Shown here: positions 1-8,887 of the stretch, piece by piece
How the letters are laid out: every line of letters begins with the position of its first letter
How positions within the stretch are numbered: the first letter of the stretch is position 1
Source: a virus
Reading direction: 5' to 3' (one strand)
Virus record (IMG/VR): IMGVR_UViG_3300032246_000442
Location: 1 to 33,717 of that record
DNA: 33,717 bases
Translations under genes and position numbers: made by a program
Notes under the pieces: model-generated
Told to the model about the DNA's origin: nothing
The model's input: the letters and a program-made list of their open reading frames with translations, nothing else
The model's database searches: none

Positions 1-150
1 GCGTATACTTTCATGAAAGGCGAAGCCGATGTTATTGCCATGTATCAGAAAATGTACGATTCTGCATTAGCACAACTGAAGCGTTTGGGAGATGGGCTTG
101 ACAGGCGTGATTCTTATCGCAATGGTCAACTCACTATTCCAGTTAATTAA
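1..150 (+). CDS. C-terminal fragment of an adaptor-like head-tail structural protein (5' end outside window)
   Basis: Frame 1 is open from the first base to a TAA at 148-150, giving 49 residues with no start inside the window that needs to be used. The fragment is helical, with MYQKMYDSALAQLKRL followed by a Gly/Asp/Arg-rich turn (GDGLDRRDSYRNG). From memory this resembles the C-terminal helix and tail of podophage head-to-tail adaptor proteins, but the fragment is too short to be certain. The next gene follows after 12 nt with its own GGAG ribosome site, as expected for a structural operon. Function is inferred; only the open frame is seen directly. Confidence 0.6.
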   Translation, partial: AYTFMKGEADVIAMYQKMYDSALAQLKRLGDGLDRRDSYRNGQLTIPVN

Positions 151-162
151 CGGAGATTTAAA

Positions 163-624
163 ATGGCAATTACACAATGTTTACCAACATCTTTCAAGTT
201 ACAAATCCTTGATGGCATCCATAACTTTGGTACGGGCGTTGTTCGTGCCACTACCGCAGCTGACACTTATAAAATTGCCTTGTATACAGCAAGTGCAGAC
301 TTAAGTGCTACTACTACTGTTTATACAACTAGCAGCGAAATTGTTGGCACTGGATATACAGCTGGCGGCAACACTTTATCTATTTCAACTGTCCCAAGTT
401 CTGGTGGAACACCTTCAACTACAGCTTATTTATCATTTAGCAACACTACATGGTCTGCCTCAACAATTACTGATGCTGTTGGCGCTTTAATTTATAACTC
501 AACCCAAGGTAATAAAGCGGTAGCAATTTTTAACTTTGGTGGACCTAAATCAACTGTTTCTGGTGACTTCACCATTGTGTTCCCAACCGCTGATGCTTCT
601 AACGCTGTCATTCGGATTGCCTAA
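163..624 (+). CDS. Phage structural protein of unknown role (YKxALYT family, 153 aa)
   Basis: The protein is rich in Thr, Ser, Ala and Gly and predicted to be all-beta. It has the recurrent pattern YKIALYTASADL near residue 43, a GTGYTAGGNTL turn, a WSASTITDAVGALIYN stretch and a C-terminal FTIVFPTADASNAVIRI strand. Proteins with this pattern recur next to tail and fibre genes in environmental phage genomes and are usually called virion proteins without a proven role. The start is supported by GGAG 7 nt before ATG. It sits between the adaptor fragment and fibre-like genes, so a virion surface or tail role is likely. Confidence 0.75.
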   Translation: MAITQCLPTSFKLQILDGIHNFGTGVVRATTAADTYKIALYTASADLSATTTVYTTSSEIVGTGYTAGGNTLSISTVPSSGGTPSTTAYLSFSNTTWSASTITDAVGALIYNSTQGNKAVAIFNFGGPKSTVSGDFTIVFPTADASNAVIRIA

Positions 625-636
625 TAGGAGAGCAAT

Positions 637-1989
637 ATGGCATTAGTCATTAACGACAGAGTACTGGAAACTAGTACAAGTACTGGTACAGGTGCTTTTA
701 CGCTTGCTGGAGCAGTTCAAGACTATCAATCATTTGGTAATGGTATCGGTAATAGCAATACCACTTATTACACTATTGTGCTGCCAAACTCAGGGCAGTG
801 GGAAACAGGTCTTGGAACTTTAAACGCTAGTAGTACAACATTAACTCGTACCACCGTTCTTAGATCTTCTAATAGCAATACAGCAGTTACATTTAGTGCT
901 GGTACAAAATTAGTGTTTTGCGACTACTTAGCATCACAAGCAGTATATTTAAGTCCAACTGGTGTACTGCAGATTGGTACAGCTGGCTCAAGTTTTCCTA
1001 ATGCATTAGCATTGTTCTATAGCAGTGTTAACTCTTACTCACAGCTAGTAGCGCAAAACAATAATGCTGGTAGCCTTGCATCTACAGACTTTGTAGCAAC
1101 TGCAGATAACGGTGACGATACTCAAAACTATGTTAACTTAGGTATTAATAGTTCTACATATTCAGAAGCTGGATTTAATATTGTTGGTCCAGATGATGGC
1201 TATTTATATACCCAAGGTAGTGCCACTGGTGGTAATTTGGCTATTGGTACTGGATTTGCCGCTAGATTTATTAAGTTTTTCCAAGGCGGAACAGTAGCAT
1301 CTAACGAAGTAGCTCGTTTTGCTCCAACTACCAATAACTTATTGGTTGGTACTACTACTGATTCAGCCCTGTCTAAAATTAGAGCACTTGGCGTTATTGA
1401 GTCTATGTACACTAGTGGTACTACGGGTGGCGGATTTAAGTTTCCAGACGGTACAACACAAACCACTGCATCAGTAGTGCCAAAAGCTATTACTGGTGGT
1501 TTAAACATTGGTTTGCAAACATTACCAACTATTACAGTAGTATCAGTTTCAACTACTGCTGGTCAACAATTAGTAACATACACAACTGCTACACCGCATA
1601 ACTTGCAAGCACAGCAAGTAGTAACTATTGCAAGCGCAACTCCAACTACATATAACGGTTCATTTGCCATTCAATATATTAGTGCAACGCAGTTTGCTGT
1701 GACGCTTGCATCGGCTCCTGGTTCTTATGTTAGTGGAGCAACAGCAACATCGTACTTCCCAACCAATAGTCAATCATTTACTTTTTCAGATGCCCTTGCA
1801 ACAACAGGTAGCATCATCAGTATTGTCCCAAGTGCATCAACCGCAAATAATGCTCTTGGAGGCGATGAGTTGGATATGGACGGCATTAGCGTTGCTGGAA
1901 ATTGCACAACTGCTGGGACAATAAACGTTTATGTTTATGCAAACGGACCACTAGCTGGAATCCGAAATTTTAATTACACTTTAAGTTAA
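637..1989 (+). CDS. Tail fibre-like structural protein (450 aa, modular)
   Basis: Three modules can be seen. Residues 1-105 form a conserved N-terminal domain (starting MALVINDRVLETSTSTGTG, with NTTYYTIVLPNSGQWETG) that heads many phage fibre-like proteins and probably attaches to the virion. Residues about 220-280 include the fibre signature FKFPDGTTQTTAS. Residues about 300-370 contain a beta domain with the pattern TATPHNLQAQQVVTI, found in many phage surface proteins, and the C-terminal 75 residues form a further beta domain. AGGAG precedes the ATG by 6 nt. The modular build suggests exchange of host-binding parts; the receptor is unknown. Confidence 0.78.
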   Translation: MALVINDRVLETSTSTGTGAFTLAGAVQDYQSFGNGIGNSNTTYYTIVLPNSGQWETGLGTLNASSTTLTRTTVLRSSNSNTAVTFSAGTKLVFCDYLASQAVYLSPTGVLQIGTAGSSFPNALALFYSSVNSYSQLVAQNNNAGSLASTDFVATADNGDDTQNYVNLGINSSTYSEAGFNIVGPDDGYLYTQGSATGGNLAIGTGFAARFIKFFQGGTVASNEVARFAPTTNNLLVGTTTDSALSKIRALGVIESMYTSGTTGGGFKFPDGTTQTTASVVPKAITGGLNIGLQTLPTITVVSVSTTAGQQLVTYTTATPHNLQAQQVVTIASATPTTYNGSFAIQYISATQFAVTLASAPGSYVSGATATSYFPTNSQSFTFSDALATTGSIISIVPSASTANNALGGDELDMDGISVAGNCTTAGTINVYVYANGPLAGIRNFNYTLS

Positions 1990-1999
1990 AGGAAACATC

Positions 2000-2686
2000 A
2001 TGGCAATTATTCAAACATCAGCAGCATCATCGGGTTCAGCTATTGTTGACCCAACAATGCAAGCAATTCGTATTTCTGAGCGTCCACCTGAGATTTTAGG
2101 TGCATATCAACTAGGCGTTATATCTGGTTTATTAACAGGTGTGGCAGCGGGTGGTGTTGTTTACGGATTCCGTTTTGGTGGAAGCGTTGCAACTAACCTA
2201 TGTATGATCCGCAAAGTTGAAATTGGTATGTCATCAACTACAGCGTTTGGTACCGCACAAACTTTGCAATACTCAATGCAGATTGCTCGTTCATTTACTG
2301 CCCCTTATAGCACTGGTGGTACTGCAGCTGCATTTACACAGACCAATACTGGCAAAATGCGTTCATCCATGCCAACGTCTCAGATTGCACTGACCTCTGG
2401 TAATATTTATATGGCTGGTACCACTGCAATTACTGGTGCAACAAACACTCCTGATACACAAGTAATAGCTTATGTAAACGGTACATCTAACGCTACGCTT
2501 CCTACAATACCGCTTACTGCAATTTACCAACATCAATCTGGTGACTACCCATTAATTCTTGCGGCTAACGAAGGCTTTATTATCAACAACGTTACAGCAA
2601 TGGGTGCTTCTGGTGTTGTTAGCTTGTATGTTAGCGTTGAGTGGATGGAATTATCACAAACATCTGGTAACGTAATCGCTTACTAA
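2000..2686 (+). CDS. Phage structural protein, hypothetical (228 aa)
   Basis: The product is rich in small and beta-forming residues and has no signal peptide or catalytic motif. A conserved-looking N-terminal segment (VDPTMQAIRISERPPEILGAY) leads into a hydrophobic Gly-rich strand (LLTGVAAGGVVYGFRFGG). The C-terminus has a strand pair with PLILAANEGFIINN, which resembles jelly-roll virion proteins. A strong AAGGA site lies 6 nt before the ATG, 10 nt after the preceding stop. Its position in a run of fibre genes supports a virion role, perhaps decoration or fibre accessory; the exact role is unknown. Confidence 0.7.
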   Translation: MAIIQTSAASSGSAIVDPTMQAIRISERPPEILGAYQLGVISGLLTGVAAGGVVYGFRFGGSVATNLCMIRKVEIGMSSTTAFGTAQTLQYSMQIARSFTAPYSTGGTAAAFTQTNTGKMRSSMPTSQIALTSGNIYMAGTTAITGATNTPDTQVIAYVNGTSNATLPTIPLTAIYQHQSGDYPLILAANEGFIINNVTAMGASGVVSLYVSVEWMELSQTSGNVIAY

Positions 2687-2693
2687 TCGCATG

Positions 2694-2713
2694 GTGGGGG
2701 GTAACACCCCCAC
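2694..2713 (+). terminator. G/C-rich hairpin in an intergenic gap, possible weak terminator or processing site
   Basis: GTGGGGG at 2694-2700 pairs with CCCCCAC at 2707-2713 (7 bp, 6-nt loop), 7 nt after the stop of the 228-residue protein. It is not followed by a T-run on the + strand, so classical termination is doubtful. It may stall polymerase, stabilise the upstream 3' end, or lower expression of the downstream structural genes. Confidence 0.4.
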
Positions 2714-2731
2714 TACAATTTAGGTAAACCT

Positions 2732-3016
2732 ATGCTAGGTAAGAATCCGTTAGCGTCAGTTCCGTATGCTTCGATAGGGAATGTCACTGAAAAAGGCTTT
2801 GTATTTATTACAGGCGTTCAGGGAGAAGCTATCCTCGGACCTTTGTCGCTTACAGGTCTTCAAGCGGTTGCTCTTTTAAATAGCGTTACGGTTTCATTCC
2901 CAGTTACAGTAAACCTTACAGGAGTAACAGCTACTGCATACTTAGGTGACGGCACATCAATCATTATCGTTTATCCAGGTACATGGCAAATCGTAGATAC
3001 CTCCCAACATCCTTAA
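2732..3016 (+). CDS. Small hypothetical structural protein (94 aa)
   Basis: The frame is open and well placed between two structural genes. The product is almost entirely beta-forming and contains FVFITGVQGEAILGPLSLTGLQA and a C-terminal WQIVDTSQ. There is no signal peptide or recognised motif. The ribosome site is weak (AGGT 6 nt before ATG) and lies just after a G/C-rich hairpin, so expression may be lower than for its neighbours. I do not recognise the family. Small proteins of this kind beside fibre genes are often fibre accessory or assembly proteins, but that is inference. Confidence 0.6.
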   Translation: MLGKNPLASVPYASIGNVTEKGFVFITGVQGEAILGPLSLTGLQAVALLNSVTVSFPVTVNLTGVTATAYLGDGTSIIIVYPGTWQIVDTSQHP

Positions 3017-3028
3017 TAGAGCCAAATT

Positions 3029-4312
3029 ATGTCTACATATTCATCGTTAAAAATTGAACTGATTGGTACTGGTGAGCAGAATAATACGTGGGGAACTACG
3101 AATAATACCAATCTTGGAACAGCCATTGAAGAGGCTATTGTTGGTATTGCTAATCCTGTATTTACTGCAGATAGTGATTTAACGTTGACATTAACAGACT
3201 CTGCGTCTTCTCAAATAGCTCGCAATCTTGTTTTAAATGTAACCTCTTCTGTATCTCTTACGGCTACTAGAAACTTAATAGTGCCAACATTGTCGGTAAG
3301 TGCGCCTTATTCATACCCTTTTGAAAAGCCATATATTGTTCAAAACAATACCACTGGCAGTCAAAGCATTATTGTTAAAACAGCGGCTGGCACAGGTGTA
3401 ACAATACCTAACGGTAAAAAAGCATATGTATATGCTGACGGTACTAATGTAAAACCAATGGTTGACTTTATGACAACGTTGGATCTTGGTACAGACCTTA
3501 CAATAGCAAATGGTGGTACTGGGGCTTCAAACGCTGCCGATGCTCGTACAAATTTAGGTCTTCAGTCTGGTGCTATTACAACCGTTGGTTCAATGGCTAC
3601 CCAAAACTCTAATGCGGTGTCTATTACTGGTGGTTCTATTGGCGGAATTATTCCATTAGAAGTAACTAGCGGTGGTACTGGAGGCGCTACAGCGACAGCA
3701 GCAAGAACGAATTTATCGGCAGCTAAGTCTGGAGCCAATACAGACATTACTTCGCTGGGCGCTCTTTCAACACCTCTTTCAGTTGTTCAAGGTGGAACAG
3801 GATCAAGCACAGCATCTGGTGCAAGAACAAATCTTAGTGCAGCGCAATCAGGCGCAAACACAGATATTACATCTTTGACTGGTGTAACTTTTAACAATGG
3901 TTCATTAGTTAATACAACGGTAACCTCGTTATCTGCTCCTTTGACAACCACTTATGGTGGTTTAGGAAACAATGCTGGCTTGTTAACACCTCGTGTTACT
4001 ATTGTTGCAAGCGCTACATCCATTACTCCAAACATTGACACTACTGATGTGGTATCACAGGCAAATACTGGAGCAGCTGCAACCTTAACTATTAATGCAC
4101 CAACAGGAACTCCTGTTAACGGTCAAAAGTTAATCATTCGTATGCAATGTACTAACGCTCAGATTCTTTCCTTCAATGCTATTTACAGAAGCTCAACTGA
4201 CCTTGGTTTCCCAGCAACCACTAGCGGTGCTTCCAAGTATGATTATTTAGGATTCATATACAACGCCCAAGCAACAAGGTGGGATATGGTTTCCAAAATG
4301 TTTGGTTTCTAA
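3029..4312 (+). CDS. Tail fibre protein with GGTG-x-ARTNL repeats (427 aa)
   Basis: The N-terminal domain begins MSTYSSLKIELIGTGEQNNT and continues with WGTTNNTNLGTAIEEAI, a common start of phage tail fibre or tail collar proteins. It is followed by the classical fibre repeat GGTGxxxxxxARTNL in three copies, at residues about 162, 215 and 255. The last two are followed by nearly identical SGANTDITSL segments. The C-terminal 110 residues form a beta domain ending in WDMVSKMFGF, likely the distal or receptor-facing part. Ribosome-site signal is weak. Shaft repeats of this type form trimeric fibres in known phages. Confidence 0.82.
   Translation: MSTYSSLKIELIGTGEQNNTWGTTNNTNLGTAIEEAIVGIANPVFTADSDLTLTLTDSASSQIARNLVLNVTSSVSLTATRNLIVPTLSVSAPYSYPFEKPYIVQNNTTGSQSIIVKTAAGTGVTIPNGKKAYVYADGTNVKPMVDFMTTLDLGTDLTIANGGTGASNAADARTNLGLQSGAITTVGSMATQNSNAVSITGGSIGGIIPLEVTSGGTGGATATAARTNLSAAKSGANTDITSLGALSTPLSVVQGGTGSSTASGARTNLSAAQSGANTDITSLTGVTFNNGSLVNTTVTSLSAPLTTTYGGLGNNAGLLTPRVTIVASATSITPNIDTTDVVSQANTGAAATLTINAPTGTPVNGQKLIIRMQCTNAQILSFNAIYRSSTDLGFPATTSGASKYDYLGFIYNAQATRWDMVSKMFGF
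3512..3875 (+). repeat. Three protein-level tail fibre repeats inside the 427-aa fibre gene
   Basis: Copies begin near 3512, 3671 and 3791. Each encodes GGTG, then about six residues, then ARTNL. Copies two and three also share SAAxSGANTDITSL. The nucleotide sequences of the copies differ at many third positions, so this is an old repeat kept by selection on protein rather than a recent duplication. Confidence 0.7.
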
Positions 4313-4321
4313 GGAACTTAA

Positions 4322-7300
4322 ATGGCAAACCGTTTTTGGGTTGGTGGCGCTGGCACTTGGGACGATAGTTCAACCACACATTGGTCCGCTACATCTGGCG
4401 GAGCCGCTGGTGCGTCTGCACCTACACAATCTGATGATGTAACTTTTGACCAAGCTACTACTTATACAGTAACTTGCAACAATGGTTTTTGTAGAAATAT
4501 TACAGTTTCTGCTGGAACAGTAACATTTAATGTAACATCAAATGGCGGTGCTTATTTCTTTTGTTATGGAAATATTAGCATTAGCGCTGCAACATCTTTT
4601 ACCGCACTAACCAATGGATATGGAAATATTATTCATACTCCATTAGCAGCAGCAGGATGTACCGTTAGTTTTGGTAGTTCTGGAACCAATACTCAAAAAG
4701 CTCAATTCTTGGCAACCCAAAACTATGGTGCTTGGGGAGCAACTTCATATACATTTTGTACCGCTGCTACACAAACATTTGCTGGCGTATTTATGATAGC
4801 AACGGGTATACCATTTACTTGTGCAGGATCAACAATTACAGTAGATTGGCCCGATAGAGCTGGTAATACAACAGACGGTTTTTATATTAATGGATTTAGT
4901 TCTGCAAGCGTAGCAGCAACTACTGTTAATATGGGTACAGCTATAGCTACTACCTTGCCTCAAGCTGCTGATTTTGGTTTTATAATATCAGGTGCTACTG
5001 TTGAACCTGCAATCACTACATTCAATGTAATACAAGTTAGAGCATACTCAGGGACCACTTGGTCCTCTTCGTGGGGGAGTTCCGCCCTTCCTTTGAAATT
5101 TGGTAATTTAACTTTTAAAGGCAATCTATCTAGTGGACCATATGCTTATCTTAATGGTGTATATGGTTCAAATGCATTTACAGGAACAGATTACCAACAA
5201 ATAAGCATAAATGGTGGTTCAACAAAAAATAAAGTATTTTCTGGGGCTTTTACTCTTAACGGGGTAAGCACTTGCATTTTAGATGCCCCTCTTTCTACAA
5301 CCACTTTTTCTTCTACAACCACTTTAACTACTGGTACTGGCTCAACAAACGGAAGTGTTTTAAATTTATACAATTTTAATTCTGGAAAAAATACCACATT
5401 TACTGGCGCTGTAAGTATGACTGGGGGTTCAAGTTTTGGCAGTAGTTTAGTGCTTCAAACTGGCGCAACCATAACTTTATCTTCTACACTATCAAGCACA
5501 GCCCCAAATGGATTACAAAATAATATTGAATATGGTAGTGGTTCAACTATAAGTATTGCGGGAAATACAGCTTTAACAAATACAAATGTTAGCGCTACTG
5601 GTTTAAATTGGGTTCAAACTGGCGCAACAACATTCATTGCAAACACCAGTCCAACATCATCTAGTTATTTTTTTAGTGTTTACAGTTTTACTAGCGGTAC
5701 AGGACAAATAGATTTTCAAAGTACAAATGTAACATTAAGCAATTCTAGTGGTTCTAACGCTCTTTCAGCTGGCGGTAAAGTTGTAGTGACTGGATTTTCT
5801 ACATCAACTGGAGTTACATTTACTGCGGCTGGACCAACTGCTTTTGTTGCTGCAACACTTGCAACTTGGACAGACGTTGCAGTATCAATATCAAATAGTT
5901 TTACCGTTACTGGAGCTGGTGGATTTACTTTGGCAGGAGCCACAAAAAATTCTTCTTTTACAGCTGGTGGTGCTTTTGCTGTAACAGGTAATACACAACT
6001 ATACACAGCCCCAAATTACAATATAACGGTTGATTCTGTTACTGCTGGTGGCGCAGCTTTTGATGTAATTGGCACATCTGGGACTACTGGAATTTTTACT
6101 ATTAGTGGATCATCAGTTGGAACATCACAATTTAGTAATACATTTGCTGTTACTAATATGGGCTTTAGCGCAAGTTGCACCACATTAACATTTAGTAGTT
6201 CATTAACTCTTACTAACCCAAACAGAATAAATGTAAATGGAACTACAACCACAATAAGCAGTAATTTATCAATTTCCAGTACAAACTTGATTGATGGTAT
6301 ATCTGGTGCTTTTGGTAACTTTTACTTTAACGGTGATACACTAACTACATCATCAACTTCTGCTACATGGACATTTACAAACGCACGTATATATTTTCAA
6401 TTTAGTAATGCTGGAACAATTACTAATCCCGTTACATTAGCTGACAACGGTGGTTTATATTGGGCTGCTAGTAACTTAACACTAAACAGTGCTTTAACCA
6501 GTAGCGGTGCGTCTAAGTGGAACATTTTGTTATTAAAAACTTATGGAGCTACATTAACACTTAAAGGTGCTGTTACTCTAGTTAATTGCCAATTGGCAGC
6601 TACAAATATTGTTGTTGATGGTGGTGCAACTAAAAACTTTGCATATTCGTTATCTACACCAATATGCAATAACACTACTGTAAACAGTACTGAATATTAC
6701 GGAAATTCAAGAGCACAAAACTATCCAGAAATTTGCGTTGATTCATTTACTGTTAGTAGTGGTGGGGCAACATTTTCCATTACTGGGGGTGGTAGCGCTA
6801 TCTATAGAACTCTTATTAGACCTTATAGAGCATCTGCAGCAGATCCAACAACATCATCTTGTGTATTAAGTTTGCCAAGTGCATTTACTTCTTTTACATT
6901 ACAAGATGTAGATTTTTGGAGGGTAACTAACGTTACTGGTACGATAACTAAACCGTTGACAGGAACTAGGCTTGGTAATGTTGGAACAATTACAACAAAC
7001 ATTACACCTACAACACCAAAATCAGTTTATTGGGTGGGCGGTGCTGGTGCGTGGAGCGATGCTAAATGGGCGCTTACTTCTGGTGGCACGGGTTCTGCAG
7101 CAAACTATCCATTACCACAAGACACTGTTACTTTTAATGCAAGCTCAGGCACAGGCGCTATTACATACCCAGCCTCGGTTCGTGTAGGAAATCTTTTTGT
7201 GGACGATGTACCAGCTGGCACAACAAGTGTTTATTGCAATTCAACCAACTCCACTACATATCCATCATATTTATGGGTTTCTAAAAGTATTAACGGACCA

Positions 7301-8194
7301 GCAGGAACTCCAACTGGAACATTTATTTTAGGAAATACATCAAGCTTTACTTACAATTCTTTTGCTGTAGGTTCTGGTACGCAACTTCAAACTACATTAA
7401 TTGCAGACTCTTCTGCTTCTGACACGCATACTATTAATCCAATCAATATTAATTTTATGTCATATGGAAGCATGCAATTTGCAACGCTTGGCACAACTAC
7501 TATATCAGGTTCAATTACAGCCCCTTTATATAACATTAGTGATTACTGTACCGATGCTTATACAATCAACATAACAGCTGCACAGATTGGATCAACTTCC
7601 TTTAATTATGGCGACTTTAATTATGCTAGTTCTTCTCTTTTTTCTTTGGGAAAAACATTTCTTGGTGGAACTGGAACTATAAATTATGGAGCTTGCTCTA
7701 TTTATATAGTCAACTTTTATGTAAGCTCTTTAACATCAAATACTGCTTATACGGTAAATGTTTGGGGAAATTTATACGCACTTGGAGCAACGCAAGTAGG
7801 AAATGCTAATCTTGTTGGTAACCCAAGCATAACTGCCTCAGGTTGGAATGTGTATGTAGACACTGCTGTATCTTTCTTAAGTTTAAATGTAATAGATTAT
7901 GGCAGCTCTGGAACAAGTTACATCTATATTAATCCAAGTAGCTCTATTATCATTTCAATGTATGCATTTACTGTTACTTATAATGGTTCTGCTACGGGTA
8001 TGCTGTTGTATGGATCTGGTCAAACTTTTACAAAATTAGGCGGTGGATCTGTTGGAGTAACAGGGGTTAATGTTACAAGTATAGATGCTTCTCCAGCAAA
8101 TACATGGTATACAACTGGAACCGTAACATCATCTACTGGTTGGAACTCAGGTTCAGCTCCAAATTCAAAAGGTGGTTTTTTACTATTTCAATGA
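4322..8194 (+). CDS. Giant adhesin-like tail fibre/spike protein (1290 aa)
   Basis: The protein is extremely rich in Thr, Ser, Gly, Ala and Asn and consists of short strands with recurring SxGTxTFxS-type turns. This fits a beta-solenoid or beta-sandwich surface protein. It opens with FWVGGAGTWDDSSTTHWS and repeats this module near residue 902 (VYWVGGAGAWSDAKW). In both places a strand with VTFD/VTFN follows, so the gene has an internal duplication of a start-of-passenger domain also seen in bacterial adhesins. There is no signal peptide, as expected for a virion protein. AAGGA lies 6 nt before ATG. It is the largest of the fibre genes and the best candidate for the main host-contact protein. 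Confidence 0.75.
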   Translation: MANRFWVGGAGTWDDSSTTHWSATSGGAAGASAPTQSDDVTFDQATTYTVTCNNGFCRNITVSAGTVTFNVTSNGGAYFFCYGNISISAATSFTALTNGYGNIIHTPLAAAGCTVSFGSSGTNTQKAQFLATQNYGAWGATSYTFCTAATQTFAGVFMIATGIPFTCAGSTITVDWPDRAGNTTDGFYINGFSSASVAATTVNMGTAIATTLPQAADFGFIISGATVEPAITTFNVIQVRAYSGTTWSSSWGSSALPLKFGNLTFKGNLSSGPYAYLNGVYGSNAFTGTDYQQISINGGSTKNKVFSGAFTLNGVSTCILDAPLSTTTFSSTTTLTTGTGSTNGSVLNLYNFNSGKNTTFTGAVSMTGGSSFGSSLVLQTGATITLSSTLSSTAPNGLQNNIEYGSGSTISIAGNTALTNTNVSATGLNWVQTGATTFIANTSPTSSSYFFSVYSFTSGTGQIDFQSTNVTLSNSSGSNALSAGGKVVVTGFSTSTGVTFTAAGPTAFVAATLATWTDVAVSISNSFTVTGAGGFTLAGATKNSSFTAGGAFAVTGNTQLYTAPNYNITVDSVTAGGAAFDVIGTSGTTGIFTISGSSVGTSQFSNTFAVTNMGFSASCTTLTFSSSLTLTNPNRINVNGTTTTISSNLSISSTNLIDGISGAFGNFYFNGDTLTTSSTSATWTFTNARIYFQFSNAGTITNPVTLADNGGLYWAASNLTLNSALTSSGASKWNILLLKTYGATLTLKGAVTLVNCQLAATNIVVDGGATKNFAYSLSTPICNNTTVNSTEYYGNSRAQNYPEICVDSFTVSSGGATFSITGGGSAIYRTLIRPYRASAADPTTSSCVLSLPSAFTSFTLQDVDFWRVTNVTGTITKPLTGTRLGNVGTITTNITPTTPKSVYWVGGAGAWSDAKWALTSGGTGSAANYPLPQDTVTFNASSGTGAITYPASVRVGNLFVDDVPAGTTSVYCNSTNSTTYPSYLWVSKSINGPAGTPTGTFILGNTSSFTYNSFAVGSGTQLQTTLIADSSASDTHTINPININFMSYGSMQFATLGTTTISGSITAPLYNISDYCTDAYTINITAAQIGSTSFNYGDFNYASSSLFSLGKTFLGGTGTINYGACSIYIVNFYVSSLTSNTAYTVNVWGNLYALGATQVGNANLVGNPSITASGWNVYVDTAVSFLSLNVIDYGSSGTSYIYINPSSSIIISMYAFTVTYNGSATGMLLYGSGQTFTKLGGGSVGVTGVNVTSIDASPANTWYTTGTVTSSTGWNSGSAPNSKGGFLLFQ

Positions 8195-8201
8195 GGAAAA
8201 A

Positions 8202-8420
8202 ATGAAAATATCAATTGCAACAAACGAAGTAAACGGAGTTATTGAGCCAGAGCATCGTATTGAGATTCTTTGCCCACAGTGCGATAGGGACATTAATGAG
8301 TCTGAAATGGCTGCTCAAAAGTGTAATGACTGCGGTGCAGACTTATCTACCCCAAAGCAACACATGGAAATTATGGCTACTTCAATACCTTTGACTTCAT
8401 TTACTCTTAACGGTGGCTAA
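8202..8420 (+). CDS. Small zinc-ribbon protein (72 aa)
   Basis: A start at 8202 is chosen because GAGGA lies directly upstream; a start at 8172 would overlap the fibre gene and add a poor 10-residue extension. Cys24 and Cys27 (CPQC) and Cys41 and Cys44 (CNDC) form a four-cysteine zinc ribbon. The C-terminal 25 residues (ending SFTLNGG) look unstructured. The family is not recognised. It lies between the fibre genes and the lysis cassette, which may mean a virion-assembly or regulatory role, but this is inference. Confidence 0.7.
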   Translation: MKISIATNEVNGVIEPEHRIEILCPQCDRDINESEMAAQKCNDCGADLSTPKQHMEIMATSIPLTSFTLNGG

Positions 8421-8431
8421 TAAAGTGAGTT

Positions 8432-8887
8432 ATGGCAGATCCGTTTGGTATATCCGAAGGAGTAAAGACTCTTAGTGGAAGCCTTGATGCAAGTCGGGAG
8501 GCTAGTAAAGGGCTGTCTAAAAGTATTGAAGGTGTACAACAAGATGCAGTAGATGTAGCCCAAAAGAAAGCTCAAGAAAGACGTAGGGCAGCTAGAGAGG
8601 CAGAGTTTAGAAAAGAAAAAGCGTTAGTTAAAGCGCTTGAATCTTGGAAGCATAAGAAGCAAATCTCCGATGAGGAGGCAGATTTAAAGATTAAGTTTGT
8701 TAAACAGTACGGTGCAAAAGAGTGGGAAGCAGTATTAAAGATTAAATTGGATATTGAAAATATGGAACGTAAAGCCAATGAAGAGTTTCAACATGATTTG
8801 AAGGATGTAAGGCGGGTGCAGTTTTATTGTTTTGTGGCAGCGTTAATTGTGACGCTATGGCTTAAATTTATTTTAGGAGCATTTTAA
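8432..8887 (+). CDS. Coiled-coil protein with C-terminal membrane anchor, lysis-cassette neighbour (151 aa)
   Basis: Residues about 20-125 are highly charged and helical (many Ala, Lys, Glu, Arg), typical of a coiled coil. Residues 129-151 form a single hydrophobic segment (VQFYCFVAALIVTLWLKFIL) at the very C-terminus. The stop codon overlaps the ATG of the holin gene, so translation is probably coupled. The topology is the reverse of an Rz-type inner-membrane spanin, whose anchor is N-terminal, so I do not call it a spanin. It may be a holin partner or antiholin, or a membrane-bound virion accessory protein. Confidence 0.65.
   Translation: MADPFGISEGVKTLSGSLDASREASKGLSKSIEGVQQDAVDVAQKKAQERRRAAREAEFRKEKALVKALESWKHKKQISDEEADLKIKFVKQYGAKEWEAVLKIKLDIENMERKANEEFQHDLKDVRRVQFYCFVAALIVTLWLKFILGAF

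Noticed and set aside
3512-3875. CRISPR-like array or diversity-generating repeat
   Set aside because: The repeats are protein-level fibre repeats with diverged codons; there are no spacers and no reverse transcriptase gene.
5191-6252. Long open frames on the - strand opposite the adhesin gene
   Set aside because: They are biased by the Thr/Ser-rich codons of the + strand gene, lack ribosome sites and show no known motif.
8172-8201. An earlier start for the zinc-ribbon gene
   Set aside because: It would overlap the adhesin gene and has no ribosome site, while the ATG at 8202 has GAGGA upstream.
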